A stretch of DNA of 43,584 nt from Candidatus Pacearchaeota archaeon (GTDB lineage Archaea; Nanoarchaeota; Nanoarchaeia; Pacearchaeales; GW2011-AR1). The notes beneath the pieces were generated by a model. It did no database searches. It had not been told where the DNA came from and saw only the letters and a list, made by a program, of their open reading frames with translations. Shown one piece after another: positions 30,720 to 41,800 of this stretch. Each line of letters starts with the position of its first letter. Position 1 is the stretch's first letter. The position numbers and the translations under genes were made by a program. The stretch is taken from assembly GCA_002686195.1 (NCBI GenBank), contig NZAS01000079.1, positions 1 through 43,584 on the forward strand, given 5' to 3'.

Positions 30720-31277
30720 TTAACCCCAATCAATGTCATCGATATCACCACCGAAATCATCAACCTTGGTTGACTTTGTGGGGAAGGGTTGACTTTCGCC
30801 AACACTACTATTATACCCAACGCTACTTGCGTTTTCAACAGAATAATCTCTACGCAAAAAGGTTTTTAATGCATAATGCCAACCAGAAAAATAACTGGTT
30901 TTATTTTCTAACCATTTTTTACAAGCCTTTGCCAATGAAAGCTGATTGCAGGATTCTATATAATCATCATCAGCTTGAGCATGCCACTCTTTATCTTTTA
31001 CCGTTTTAAAACCAGCATCTTTTGCTTTGTGCAAAGCAGCTTTTGACCAAGCTTTGTTTTTTTCTGATTCTAAAAAATTTATCCATCTATCAATCTGAAC
31101 AATCTTTTCTTGGCAAAGATTCTGGCCCTCCAATGTGTGCAACAAACCTCTTTCTGCTATGTTGGCATCCACAATACCATTTGTAGGCAACGAGCTAACA
31201 ACACTTTCTATTCCAGATATATCGATATCTTCGATAGAAAATGTGTTTATTGAAATTTTCTCATGAAGCTTTGACAC
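30720..31277 (-). CDS. Hypothetical recombination/replication accessory protein (185 aa)
   Basis: Starts at GTG 31277-31275 with TAGGAG five bases upstream. Residues 50-145 look helical and charged (RWINFLESEKNKAWSKAALH, then ADDDYIESCNQLSLAKACKK, then SYFSGWHYALKTFLRRDYS). The last residues are acidic-aromatic (DDFGGDIDDIDWG), resembling the acidic tips of ssDNA-binding proteins. It is encoded directly ahead of ssb. The layout is like genes for recombination mediators (UvsY-type) or SSB accessory proteins, but I cannot match UvsY by sequence. The role is inferred from context. Confidence 0.4.
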   Translation of the reverse strand: MSKLHEKISINTFSIEDIDISGIESVVSSLPTNGIVDANIAERGLLHTLEGQNLCQEKIVQIDRWINFLESEKNKAWSKAALHKAKDAGFKTVKDKEWHAQADDDYIESCNQLSLAKACKKWLENKTSYFSGWHYALKTFLRRDYSVENASSVGYNSSVGESQPFPTKSTKVDDFGGDIDDIDWG

Positions 31278-31298
31278 AACTTCTCCTAAATTATTATT

Positions 31299-31625
31299 CT
31301 ATTTTTGCTCTAATTTTTCTATCCGCTCAACAATATTATTCACCTGGAAAAAATTGTCAACTTTTATTTCAAGGTCCAAAACTTTATTTATCTTCTTGTC
31401 CAAGACCCTTATTCTTTGATTCATCATAACATTTAACAGGAAAAAAATTACGCCGAGAGGAACATTCTTATTTACCGGAGGATTAATAAAAGTTATTATT
31501 CCATTTTTATCTGTTTTGAACAAACCGATAAACTCAGAGCCTCCAAACTGCTCTTTCAGAGAGCAGTAATATTCAAACTCACTGTCACTTAACTCAAGTC
31601 GCTTATTTCCAACGGCTCGTATCAA
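31299..31625 (-). CDS. Hypothetical small protein (108 aa)
   Basis: TTG start at 31625-31623, supported by a strong AGGAGGG about seven bases upstream and a TTGA overlap with the previous stop. Residues 53-70 have a hydrophobic run (VPLGVIFFLLNVMMNQ), possibly one membrane-associated helix; residues 75-108 form a charged coiled-coil-like helix (DLEIKVDNFFQVNNIVERIE). A membrane or oligomer helix followed by a coiled coil is the visible layout. The family is not recognised. Confidence 0.5.
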   Translation of the reverse strand: MIRAVGNKRLELSDSEFEYYCSLKEQFGGSEFIGLFKTDKNGIITFINPPVNKNVPLGVIFFLLNVMMNQRIRVLDKKINKVLDLEIKVDNFFQVNNIVERIEKLEQK

Positions 31626-32089
31626 TCCGAAACCCTCCTAACTGTTGGCCCAGAATTCTTAACCTTGCTTTCTTTTGCTATTCTTTTTAACCTTGCAACC
31701 TTTAAATCTTCATCAGCATTTTCTAACGCATCTTCCATATCTGTTAATGCTTCACTTCTAATCTCTTCTCTAATATTGTCATAGCTCTCTTCTTTAAACT
31801 CTTCTACGGCAACAAGGCTCTCGTCAACCGGAATAGACTCCTCTTCATTAGTAGCTTCTGTATTAACAGGAAAAAACTCTGACATTATAAATAATGATAA
31901 ATCAAAAATTAATTCATTATTTAATTCCTGCGAAAACTCTTGTTCCAATATTCTTTGTTTCATAAGATCTAGTCTGCGAGAATGAAGATCTCCCAAAAGA
32001 GCCGAGCCACAACTAGGGCAGCAATTCTTCATCAAAGAATGTCTCATTGATGTATTAACTTCAAATTCACAATTTTTACAAACTATCAT
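31622..32089 (-). CDS. Zinc-ribbon hypothetical protein (155 aa)
   Basis: The first 30 residues hold C4, C7, C24 and C27 (with an extra C23), a CxxC...CxxC zinc ribbon. The remainder is acidic and helical (residues 75-130) and ends with a basic tail (KVARLKRIAKESKVKN, then GPTVRRVSD). It begins within the last codons of the polymerase gene (ATGA overlap), so the two are translationally coupled. A polymerase-associated accessory or nucleic-acid-binding protein is possible; the sequence does not say more. Confidence 0.55.
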   Translation of the reverse strand: MIVCKNCEFEVNTSMRHSLMKNCCPSCGSALLGDLHSRRLDLMKQRILEQEFSQELNNELIFDLSLFIMSEFFPVNTEATNEEESIPVDESLVAVEEFKEESYDNIREEIRSEALTDMEDALENADEDLKVARLKRIAKESKVKNSGPTVRRVSD

Positions 32090-35000
32090 ATATCTCTCCC
32101 ATAAATTCTCTCCAGAGCGGAAAGCGCTAAATCTTTTTGATCTAAATAACTATTCACTTTACATATAGCCTTAATAGGTAGGCCGTCTTTAAGCATCGAC
32201 TTATATTTTTCATAATCCTCTGCCCAAAGAGTTAGCCCACAAGTGTCTCCATTAATATCTTCTATAAGATATTTTGCAAACTTCTTACCTATATTCTTCC
32301 CATTTTTAATTTTAAATTCTTTTATCTTTGTTTTTATTATAGCTTCAACTTTTATTCTTGTTCCGCTATTTAAAACACTAACTTGCGAAAGCGGAGTAAC
32401 GAGAGAGCCTCCTGTGAAAAAGCTTTTAAATACTTCGTGAAGATTGCCGCTTAATGATCTGCCCAAAACTTCTCTTTCAAATAATAAAATATTTTTCCTA
32501 TCCCATTCTTCCTCTGAATCACCAAATTCTAGCTCATCTATTATCTTACGAAATTCATCAGAATTTTTTAAGATAGAATGCTTTTCAAAGAGTACATCTC
32601 TTTGGTCCTTTGGAACCTTTTTCATAGTTGGGTTTGCAGCAAAAATCTTTGATTCAATAGCTTTTTTGATTGCATTTTTAGCCTTTGATCTATATTTTTG
32701 ATAGTTATCATGCATATCCTGCCTAGTTCTGTCGAAGCAATCTAAGGCTCCTGCTTTTGACAAAGACTGTATGATTGTCTTTCCAACTGTTCTGCTATCG
32801 TTTCTTGCTAAAAAGTCTGGATAGTTTTTATAAGGCTGATTTTCTATAATGCTTATTATAGCCTTATCTCCAACACCTTTTATGGCAGATGTTCCAGTGG
32901 ATATATTTCCGTCTTCTAGAATTGTATATCTACCAGCACTATAATTAACATTCGGAGGCAGAACTTCTATGCCCATCTTTCTACATTCATCAAGATACTC
33001 TTGAGCCTTATCACTATTGGGATCTTCTGAGTTTATTAAGGCACACATAAATTCAGATGGATAGTGGTGCTTTAACCATGCTGTATAAAAGGATATAATT
33101 GAATAAGAAATAGAATGAGATTTATTGAACGCATATCCGCCTAATGGTTCTATATACGTCTTCCATATTTTACATGCCACTTCATATGTCATATCGCTAT
33201 AATTCATGCAATCTTTTACGAAATTTGTTTCTGTGCGCAAAACAAGCTTTGGATCCTTGCCTTTTAGCTTGCTAATCTTTCTCAAAGCATCTGCTTGATT
33301 CAGGTCCCAACCAGCACAATCTTGAGCGATAATCATGGCTTGCTCTTCGTACACTAAAACTCCATAAGTTTTCTCCAAAGCCCGCTCAAGATTTGGATGT
33401 TCATATACAGTTTTTTCTAATCCAAGTCTTCGTTTGGCATATCTTCTTCTCTCTGCAGGCTTGCAGGAGGGTCTTCCAATGGCATTGATAGCAGATATAT
33501 CCTCTATGCTTTTTGGCTTTAGTTTTATACAAAACGGAGTTAAAGAGGACTCTAGCTGAAACAAGCCTATAGTCTTTCCTCGACCTATCATATCATAAAC
33601 CTTCTGATCCTTCATATCTATATCGTCTACGGTCAAGTCTTTTCCGGTAGAATTCTTTATAAGCTTAAAGGCATCGTCTATAACCGTTAGAGTTTTTAGG
33701 CCCAAGAGATCCATTTTAATGAGACCGTTTTCTTCACACCTAGTCTTTTCCCATTGAGTTATAATGTGGCCCTCTTTATCTATTCTTAAAGGAACAGACT
33801 CGCAAAGAGCGCCTTCTCCAATGACTATGCCTGCAGCATGCATAGACCAGTTTCTGGTAAGGTTTTGCAGCTTAGAAGCATACTCGTATAATTCTGGATA
33901 TTGATTCATATACACACACAGCTGTGTGCTTTCGTTCATGGCCTTGCTCAAAGTATCTGCATCAGGCATAATAGAAGTTATAGTATTCGCTATTTTAAAG
34001 GCAGAAGATTTATCTCCACCAAGCCTAAGACTTCTTGCTACATCTTTTATAACAACCCTGGGAGATAAAGTGCTCCAATTAGATATAGAGGCAACACGCT
34101 CTGCGCCATACTTGTCTTTAATATAGTTTTTTACCAATCCAGGATCAGAAAAATCAGAATCAATATCTGGAAAGGATTTCTTTTTATTATTGTGAAATCT
34201 TTCAAAGATTAAATCATATTCTATTGGATCTACATTTGTTATGCCTGTCAAATATGCAACCAGAGAGCCTGCGGCAGACCCCCTTGCTGGACCAACAGGC
34301 ATCCTTTTCTTTGCCCAATTAACATAATCTGAAACAATCAACATATAAGAAGAAAAATTCTTTTCCTCTAAGACAGAAAGCTCTGCTTTAACTCTGTCCC
34401 AATACTCTTCCTTGTCATCTTTGTCCAAGTGAGTCAGCTTCTCTTTAAACCCCTCTACGCACTTATATCTAAGATAAGATTTATCATCAGGGATTGTTGA
34501 TTTAATTTTGCTCTTCCACTCTAAAAACTCTTTATAATCTGGCTCTTCAGATACAGAGAAAGAAGGAAGCATTGCCCCTTTAGGTTTGATATATGATGGT
34601 TCTGCGCATTCATTCATAATCTTTATAGAATTCTGCATACCAATATTTGCAACCTTGGGTCCAAAGAAATCAATAACTTCTTCATGAGTTTTCAAATACA
34701 TGTCTTGAACGCCATAGCGAAATCTATCTGGATCATCTACGGCTTTCTTGTCTTTTATGGCAAGCATAAAATCATGATATTTTGCATGCTCCTTATCCCT
34801 ATAATGAGCATCACACGTTATAACATATGGAATTCCAAAATCATTAGATATTCTCAAAAGAGAATCATTTAGCTTTTGTTGATTAACTTCTCGTCCGTTT
34901 TTGTTTACGTCATATAAAGCATGAGGCTGTAACTCTAAAAACAATCTATCCTTAAATATCTCATGCAGCCTGTTTATATGGCACAATGCTTTTTCTTCAT

Positions 35001-35457
35001 CATTATCTGTTATAAGAGTTTTTGCTATCAAACCATTGCTACATGCAGTGAGGGCAAAGACTCCTTCGTTATAAGCCTCTATGTGCTCCCAGGAGATCCT
35101 GGGAGTTTTCTTTCCCATATATCCAGAAACTTGATTTTGATATGAATGATAATTTAACTTAAGAATATTTCTATACCCTATTTCATTCTTGGCCAAAAGC
35201 ACTAAATGGTAAGACTTTCTGCTAGATAAATCATCTGCAAAATAAGCTTCTATTCCAGGTATTAGCTTAACACCAGTTTCTTGACTGGCCTTCCAAGCGT
35301 CATATAGAGCAGTTAGGGTTCCGTGATCTGTCACGGCTACTGCCGGATGATCAACCTCTTTGGCTCTACGAAACAAATCATAGGTATCATTCATGCCGTC
35401 CAAAGGGCTTCCTAATTCAGTATGATTATGCAGCGATACAAAAGGACCTTTTGTCAT
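32086..35457 (-). CDS. dnaE: DNA polymerase III alpha subunit, DnaE type (1123 aa)
   Basis: This is a family-C replicative DNA polymerase. The N-terminal PHP domain has LHNHTELGSPLDG (His10, His12) and TDHGTL (about 43-48), then GIEAYF and ITCDAHYRDKEHA, the metal-binding set for a phosphoesterase or proofreading role. The palm carries GPARGSAAGSLVAYLTGI near residue 390 and PDIDSD near 430 (two catalytic Asp), with the usual third Asp further on. The fingers (YEEQAMIIAQDCAGWDLNQA, DALRK), a HhH region and a C-terminal OB fold (KVEAIIKTKIKEFKIKNGKN) complete it. The length (1123) matches bacterial DnaE (about 1160). It would copy the phage genome. A GAGG site precedes the ATG; a hairpin lies 34 bases before. 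Confidence 0.95.
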   Translation of the reverse strand: MTKGPFVSLHNHTELGSPLDGMNDTYDLFRRAKEVDHPAVAVTDHGTLTALYDAWKASQETGVKLIPGIEAYFADDLSSRKSYHLVLLAKNEIGYRNILKLNYHSYQNQVSGYMGKKTPRISWEHIEAYNEGVFALTACSNGLIAKTLITDNDEEKALCHINRLHEIFKDRLFLELQPHALYDVNKNGREVNQQKLNDSLLRISNDFGIPYVITCDAHYRDKEHAKYHDFMLAIKDKKAVDDPDRFRYGVQDMYLKTHEEVIDFFGPKVANIGMQNSIKIMNECAEPSYIKPKGAMLPSFSVSEEPDYKEFLEWKSKIKSTIPDDKSYLRYKCVEGFKEKLTHLDKDDKEEYWDRVKAELSVLEEKNFSSYMLIVSDYVNWAKKRMPVGPARGSAAGSLVAYLTGITNVDPIEYDLIFERFHNNKKKSFPDIDSDFSDPGLVKNYIKDKYGAERVASISNWSTLSPRVVIKDVARSLRLGGDKSSAFKIANTITSIMPDADTLSKAMNESTQLCVYMNQYPELYEYASKLQNLTRNWSMHAAGIVIGEGALCESVPLRIDKEGHIITQWEKTRCEENGLIKMDLLGLKTLTVIDDAFKLIKNSTGKDLTVDDIDMKDQKVYDMIGRGKTIGLFQLESSLTPFCIKLKPKSIEDISAINAIGRPSCKPAERRRYAKRRLGLEKTVYEHPNLERALEKTYGVLVYEEQAMIIAQDCAGWDLNQADALRKISKLKGKDPKLVLRTETNFVKDCMNYSDMTYEVACKIWKTYIEPLGGYAFNKSHSISYSIISFYTAWLKHHYPSEFMCALINSEDPNSDKAQEYLDECRKMGIEVLPPNVNYSAGRYTILEDGNISTGTSAIKGVGDKAIISIIENQPYKNYPDFLARNDSRTVGKTIIQSLSKAGALDCFDRTRQDMHDNYQKYRSKAKNAIKKAIESKIFAANPTMKKVPKDQRDVLFEKHSILKNSDEFRKIIDELEFGDSEEEWDRKNILLFEREVLGRSLSGNLHEVFKSFFTGGSLVTPLSQVSVLNSGTRIKVEAIIKTKIKEFKIKNGKNIGKKFAKYLIEDINGDTCGLTLWAEDYEKYKSMLKDGLPIKAICKVNSYLDQKDLALSALERIYGRDI

Positions 35458-35490
35458 GAAAACCTCAATGCTTTAATTTCTAATTTATAT

Positions 35491-35512
35491 AGGCCAGCAA
35501 GAACGCTGGCCT
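35491..35512 (-). other. GC-rich hairpin before the polymerase gene
   Basis: An 8-base-pair stem (aggccagc / gctggcct) with a 6-base loop lies 48 bases beyond the 93-residue gene's stop and 34 bases before the polymerase ATG. There is no clear U-tract on either strand, so it may be a weak or factor-dependent terminator, or an mRNA-processing or protecting structure. Confidence 0.55.
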
Positions 35513-35560
35513 TCAATAATAATTGTAGTCACGAAAAATTAAATTTCAACAGAATCTAAT

Positions 35561-35842
35561 CTAATCAACAAACATATCAGATATGTTGTCATAAATCTCG
35601 TTTACAATATCCATATCTAAATCTTTTTTAGCAGCACTTAGCGCCTGCGTTAACTCTTTCTTTGGAATACTTTTTTGGTCCAGAAAATCTGCAGACCATT
35701 CTCTTCTAGAGTCCTGCAGATCTTTAATCTGTAATTCATAAACCAAGTATTGCTTAACATATTCTTTGACATCTTCTGTTGACCAAGTGGTATTTTCGTC
35801 TTGCTTTCCATCAGATTCATTAAAAATTTTTACAATATTCAT
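35561..35842 (-). CDS. Hypothetical small acidic protein, possibly a DNA-binding helper (93 aa)
   Basis: A 93-residue helical protein: an amphipathic helix (DVKEYVKQYLVYELQIKDLQ), then DSRREWSADFLDQKSIPKKE, then KDLDMDIVNEIYDNISDMF. This long-helix, 'lxxyK..gi.kkelt.al..aKk' layout recalls small phage dsDNA-binding proteins (T4 DsbA or GapR-like), but the match is by impression only. AGGAGC precedes the ATG. It lies between the giant gene and the polymerase. The family name should be treated as a hint. Confidence 0.4.
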   Translation of the reverse strand: MNIVKIFNESDGKQDENTTWSTEDVKEYVKQYLVYELQIKDLQDSRREWSADFLDQKSIPKKELTQALSAAKKDLDMDIVNEIYDNISDMFVD

Positions 35843-35857
35843 TGTTTGCTCCTAGTT

Positions 35858-38800
35858 TCAGTTAGTTAAAAATTTCCACAAAGTATAAAGCTTTGCATTT
35901 TTTATTATACCGTTGCGATATATATCTTTCTTTAATTTTTTAGAATATTTTATCTTGTTAAATTTATATACGCCTTCCTTGTTGAGGCTTGAAAATAAAT
36001 CTTCTGTTATGTATTCTATCAGATATTCGCTAATAGCTTCAGCGTGTCTCTGTACAGAAATATGCCTAACTTTTGAAAGCTTTTCTAGATATTTTTTAAC
36101 TTCATCTGGATTTTTTGGAACAGGATAATATTGAACATCTGTGCCTTCACCGCTAATAATGGAATGAGAATAAAGATCTTTTACATTTAAAATATCTGGA
36201 GATTCAGAATCCCTCACTCTCTTCATTCTCTCTCTAGGAGTCATTTTGTCATCTTTTCCAAGTTTGTTGGACGGAAAAATAACATTCATTATTTTAATAT
36301 AAGCATGTGGATCACCAGTGACAGAGTCGGTTTCGTCTTTTGTGCCTATTGGATAATAGGTATTTGTACCCTTAACCCATCTGCCAAAATGTTTAAACAT
36401 TTTTTGTCCAGCGTCACTAGATATATCTCTTCTAGACTCTGGCCTCAAACGCATCCAAGGAGTTCCATCATCAGTTGTAAAGGTATCTTTTCCTATTTCA
36501 TAATCAAAAAGATCCCTACACTCTTGAGGGGTAATAACTCCCCTCTTAAAAAGTCTTTCATCAGGGTTTAAAAGATCTGTAGGGTCAATGTATGTTGTTC
36601 CACGCTCGACGCCCCTCACTCTATCTAGTCGCTCCCCAATCAAAACTGATAACTTATCTAATCCATGAACATTTATTATAAATTGTTCTATAGATTCTTT
36701 TCGCTCATTAACAGTTTCGTCTCCATCTTCTTCCTCCCAAAGCTGATGACCTCCCCAGCTTGGTCCAAACTGTTCTCCAAATATCATTTTGTGCATTGTT
36801 ACCCAATCGACAAGAGGAATATAAGAAGACACTCTTGGAGAGTACTTATAAGCCTGATCAGACGCCGACGTAGTGGCCGCTACAGCCTCTTCAGGAGTAT
36901 CTCCAAACCTGTAACCACTCTTCTTTCTTTCGCGCTTTGTACCACTCTTTGCGTTGGCAATGTAATATGGAAGACCTCTATAAGAAGAGAATAATCCAGA
37001 TATTATCTTTCTATATCTATCTTTTATCTTGGTCTGATGTGTCGTAGTAGCGCCACCTGATATAGCTTGTTTTAAATCTACTTTATATGTTTGATAAACA
37101 GCGCCTATCCTTCTGAGTATGCTCAACGCTGTTTCTGGAGGATCTCTCATTAAAAGGTCTGATATATCTAACTCTATTGGAACCCCAGGAACTGAAGTTG
37201 GTAAAGATATTGGTATTCTAGACCCAACTACAGGAAAGAGTTTTCGTGACGCCCTAAGCTTATCTGAGTCTAAGTTTTCATAATCTAAGGGGATTGGTAT
37301 GCCAACATCGCTTATTCCATCTAGAGGGCTTGGAGGAAAAAGATTATCCTTTCCATCCCTCATGGCTAATGATCCAAGGTGTATAGCCTGAGAAGAATCA
37401 AATTGGAATTCATCATTTCTATATCCAATAACGTCCTCGGATCCGTCTGGAACAACCCTGCCTGTGGCAGGATGATATATTAGGCTAATGCCTTTTTTGA
37501 AGCCTTCATTTTTAGACCCCTTTGCCAAAGAGTACTCATCTTTTTGTCGCCCAAGGTTGACGCTGTAGATTTTCCATCCATTTTTCTGATATACTTCTGG
37601 CAATCTATCATAAATATCTTCAAGCTCTATTGCGTTTGGCAACTCTTTGGATGATAAAACATATAATCCCTTTACCATAATAGGCTCTGGAATATTTATA
37701 TCAAAATTATGATACACATTACCCTTTCCGGTAAGGGCAAATATTGGATAATAATCTCCTCCGCCATTATAGTCCACTAAGTATGTTCCAAATAATGGCA
37801 TAATACTATGGGCGTCTTGAGGGGGGATTAGCTCTTTGTTGTTCCCGCTGCCTCCAAAGAACTTCCTATACTTTCCGCTTGGTGATAAGTCTACTGTAGT
37901 AAAAGGCTCATTGGTCAAAACCTTATTAACAACATCTTTTGCCCTCTGCAAATCCTCTGATGGCTCAGAGGCTTCTAGCTTGTCTATTAACTCATTAAAG
38001 TGATTATTTATATAATCTATAGCTTTATTCATATACTTAGAAGAAGTACACGCCGTTCTCAATAAGAACATTTCATTTTTAATAAGCTCTACACAATCAG
38101 CTATATTGTCAAAATATAATTCATAAAAAATTTGAGCATTATCATCGATCTTCTCTGCGGTAACCCTATCAACGCCTACTGTTATTTGACCCGTATCTCC
38201 TCGGCTTAATGCCAAAACTTTATCCGAACTAGATAGATCCACCCCAATATCATAACCTATATATTCTCTTGATTTAGAGTCTCTCATATGAAAATTATAA
38301 ATATAAGATATAGCGTCTGCAAGATACAAAGCGGAAGATGCAGACAAGACTCTCGCCATGAAATGCTTTCCTTTCATTTTAGCAATTTTATCGGTTATCC
38401 CTTCGCCCTTTTGAGGGACGCCCTCTTGATAATACTGTTTATCAACTCCAGCTCCTTTTTGCTTCACGGCCAATGGATCGTATAAAATTCTCCTTGCCCC
38501 CTCGCGTCCTAGGTCTGGAATAAGACTTGCTTTGAATTGTTCTAATAAGCTAGAAAAATCTTTACCAGCATATTCTAATGATAATATATTTTCGACATCT
38601 ATCTTGTTTGTATTATGCTCAAAAAGAAATTCTCTATATGCGGATAAAGCAGTAGCGTTTCCTTCATCCATTGCTCCGAAATACTCCCCTATAGCGCTCA
38701 TTATAGAAGAGGCAATATTCTTTAGGATTCTTTCATTAAGAGGCCTTCCTATCGAGCTCAGTAATCTTACATCGACATTCTCTAACGCCAAAAGATAATC

Positions 38801-41800
38801 TGTTTCAAATTTTGAAATAGCCAAATTGATAATGCTTAAAGAGTCCTCGGAAAGGATTTGGCCCTCCTCATCTTCTTCCTCAACAGCTCTTACGACTATT
38901 TCTACCATAGATTTGGCAAGACTCGACATGCTTATACTGCCAGCGGGGCCATCTTCGGCATCCAGAAACTCCTTTGAAAACGGAATAGGTCTTCCCGTCA
39001 AGGATCCTCTTATCTCCAAAGTAGTTGATATATCTAGCCAATCTTGTATAGTCTCTACAAAAGATTTGAGCATCATTCCTACCGGAGTTGTTGCTCGAAT
39101 AATTCCTTCGGATCCACCATAATCGCTGCGTCCTCCCATGATAGATGGACCGCTTGTTTCAAAGTTTTTCTTTGCCGCCTTTGTTCCGGCATCAACCCCC
39201 TTCGGCTTTCCTTCAGCATCATTTTTAGACCCACCTAATGCGCCTTCGCTATTATTTTCGATTTCCAATATCGTATCTACGTCACGCGCTTCTCTCTGTC
39301 TTGCAGAACTTAAGTCATAAGATTCCTCAGACCCCCAAATATAATTCTTAGGAACTGATCCAAAGCTATAAAAGGCATTAGGTTTTTCTGGATCTTTAAA
39401 TATAATCCTTCCTACATCATCTACTCTTCCGACCCATTCTTCATAATTATATTTTATTTCCTCTTCGCTGCCAAACATTGAGCTTTCTTCTACCGGGACA
39501 ATGTATCTATCTCCATTCTTGCTTAATAGCTTGATTGTTCTTCCAAAGTTATCTGCGCCCTCTGACGTGAGTATTCCAGAATTAACAATATCATCTAATA
39601 AGTATCTAGATCTTCTTTTGTTTCTAATGTTAATACCAGTATGTGTTTTAGCAAAATAAACAGAGTCTCTGATTGTAAACTTATGATTATGGGAACAGAC
39701 CAGCTTTATGTCTCCTAATAAGTCCATACGATTAAAGCTAGCACCACTAAGGCTTATTTCTAAATTCACAGGGGCTGCCATAGCCAAGGCTAAGATATGT
39801 GATATCTTGCTAAGTCTTCCAGACTCTTCTAGCTCGGCAATTGCAACTTCTGGGCTCAATATATTTGAGATAAAAGGAGAAACATCACTAATGTCTACCC
39901 CAAGAGAAAAGAGGGTTTCGACTAAATTCAGCATCTTTTCGCCAAGAAGCGGATCATCTTTTGCCTGTTCCATTAAAGTTTTAAGAATTCTAGGCAGGGA
40001 GCCTTCTTCGTTTAAATCTCTAGAGAAAGACGACAAACTTGTTTGAGATCCGCACACTAAATACGACATTGTTCCAGGAGTTAACTCTGCATGTGACCCA
40101 TCGGCATTAACTGGAGGATATGTTTGTGGCAAATTACCCCTGATTGGAGCAAGGCGCTCTTCTGATGCCGGCCCAGCTATAGGGCTTGCGATGTAAGAAT
40201 ATTTTTTCAAAAACTCTTTTGCTATAATTCGCTCTAATGCAGACTTCGTAGTATCTTCTACTTCTGATCGAGGGCCTGCTGTTGCCACAGCAGCTGCTAT
40301 TTCAGACGCAGGTATTCTTGTGGGACAATTAAAATATTTGTTTGAGAACTTCCAGCCTCCACCTCTTCTTTTTTCAAGCTCCCTCAAAAACTCTTGCTTC
40401 CTGCCCTCCTCAAGAAAGCCTCCCTTTACAGCTTCGTCTAATTTTAATTCAAATAATTCATTTGGACTTATATCTTTCGTTTCTGCGCGAACAGCTTGCA
40501 AGCTTGCGGGAGAGACATTCGCACTGCCTTCTTGAAGAAGGGGGGTGGGGTCCAGAAAGAGACCGCATTCAAAATCTGACTTTCCCTTATTAAGCCTTTG
40601 CAATGATTGAGGTCTATCCAAAACTTTCGTATACGGACATTTAAACTTGATGTTAGAAACTTGACCAGTTCTCGTAGGAACCTTCCTGGCCCCAAGCTGC
40701 CTCAAGGCCCAGGCTCGTCGCTGGATGCCCTCTATATGCTCCCCCTTGGCCCCGGAATGCACCAATGCTTCGATCTCATCCCAAGTTTTGCCGCCAGCTT
40801 CTTCTTTTGCAGACAACGTAGGAGGGGTGTCAAACACTCTCAGTGTCGCCCCGTCATCCTCTAATCTTAGTTCTTCGTTTGTTATAAGGCTTCCATCCTT
40901 TCTGAACAAGCTGTAAATATCTGTTTGATACTCAGAATAATCTTGTATACGGATAGGCTCTCTTCTTCCTGAGCCTCTTGGCGTATCTTGACGCTTTCTT
41001 GTATATATGTTTTTTCCGCAAACAGAGCAAGAAGCATAATTCCAACTAGTAGTTACTATATTAAATCCTTTTTGATATGCTGCTTCTTGCAAGGTCTTTC
41101 TTCGAATAGACCCAGCTAAATAATAACAAAAAGAAGCCTTAGACCAGCCTCCGCTCTTCTTCTTGTTAAAGAACATTTTTATTTTATTTTTTAACTGTCT
41201 ATGAAAAATATCTTCAAACGTATCTCTTAAGCGGGTATCGTAATTCTCAAAGAATTTTTTATCGACACCATATCCAAATTGATGAATATCTCCTTCTACA
41301 TCTACAAATACAATAGATTTAGCCAAACCAAATAAGAGCTTAAATATTTGTGAGTTTTCATCTCTGACAACTCTTGATAATTCGTATGCTTTTCTCGCAA
41401 CAGGATCTGAAGCAACAAACCCTTGTTTCATCAAGTCATAAACCAAAGCAGTTAAATAATCATCTCTTTTTTTAATGGCAGAAACAATGTCGTCCAAAGC
41501 ATTAGCAAAGGCTCTTCTGTGCCTTTCGTATCCATCTATTTTTTCGTCAACTTGTTCGACGGCTATATTAAAAAGAGAACCTTTGCTTTTGGCAACAGCA
41601 TCATCCAATGCTTGTAATCGACTCACAATCGTTTCTCTCACTATATTTAAATTATTTACAGCCAATACAAGCTGCGGAGGATTAGTGGAGTCATCTATCT
41701 CAAAACCTCTTGCTTTCTCTCCAAGCCTTTTAAAGACTTCATGAAAATTTAAAGCAGTAACTGTATCATCTTCTTCCTGGCTTTTTAGCAATCTTTCTGA

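Noticed and set aside
30720..31277. UvsY assignment
   Set aside because: Only position and acidic tail support it; no sequence match that I can point to, so it was left as hypothetical.
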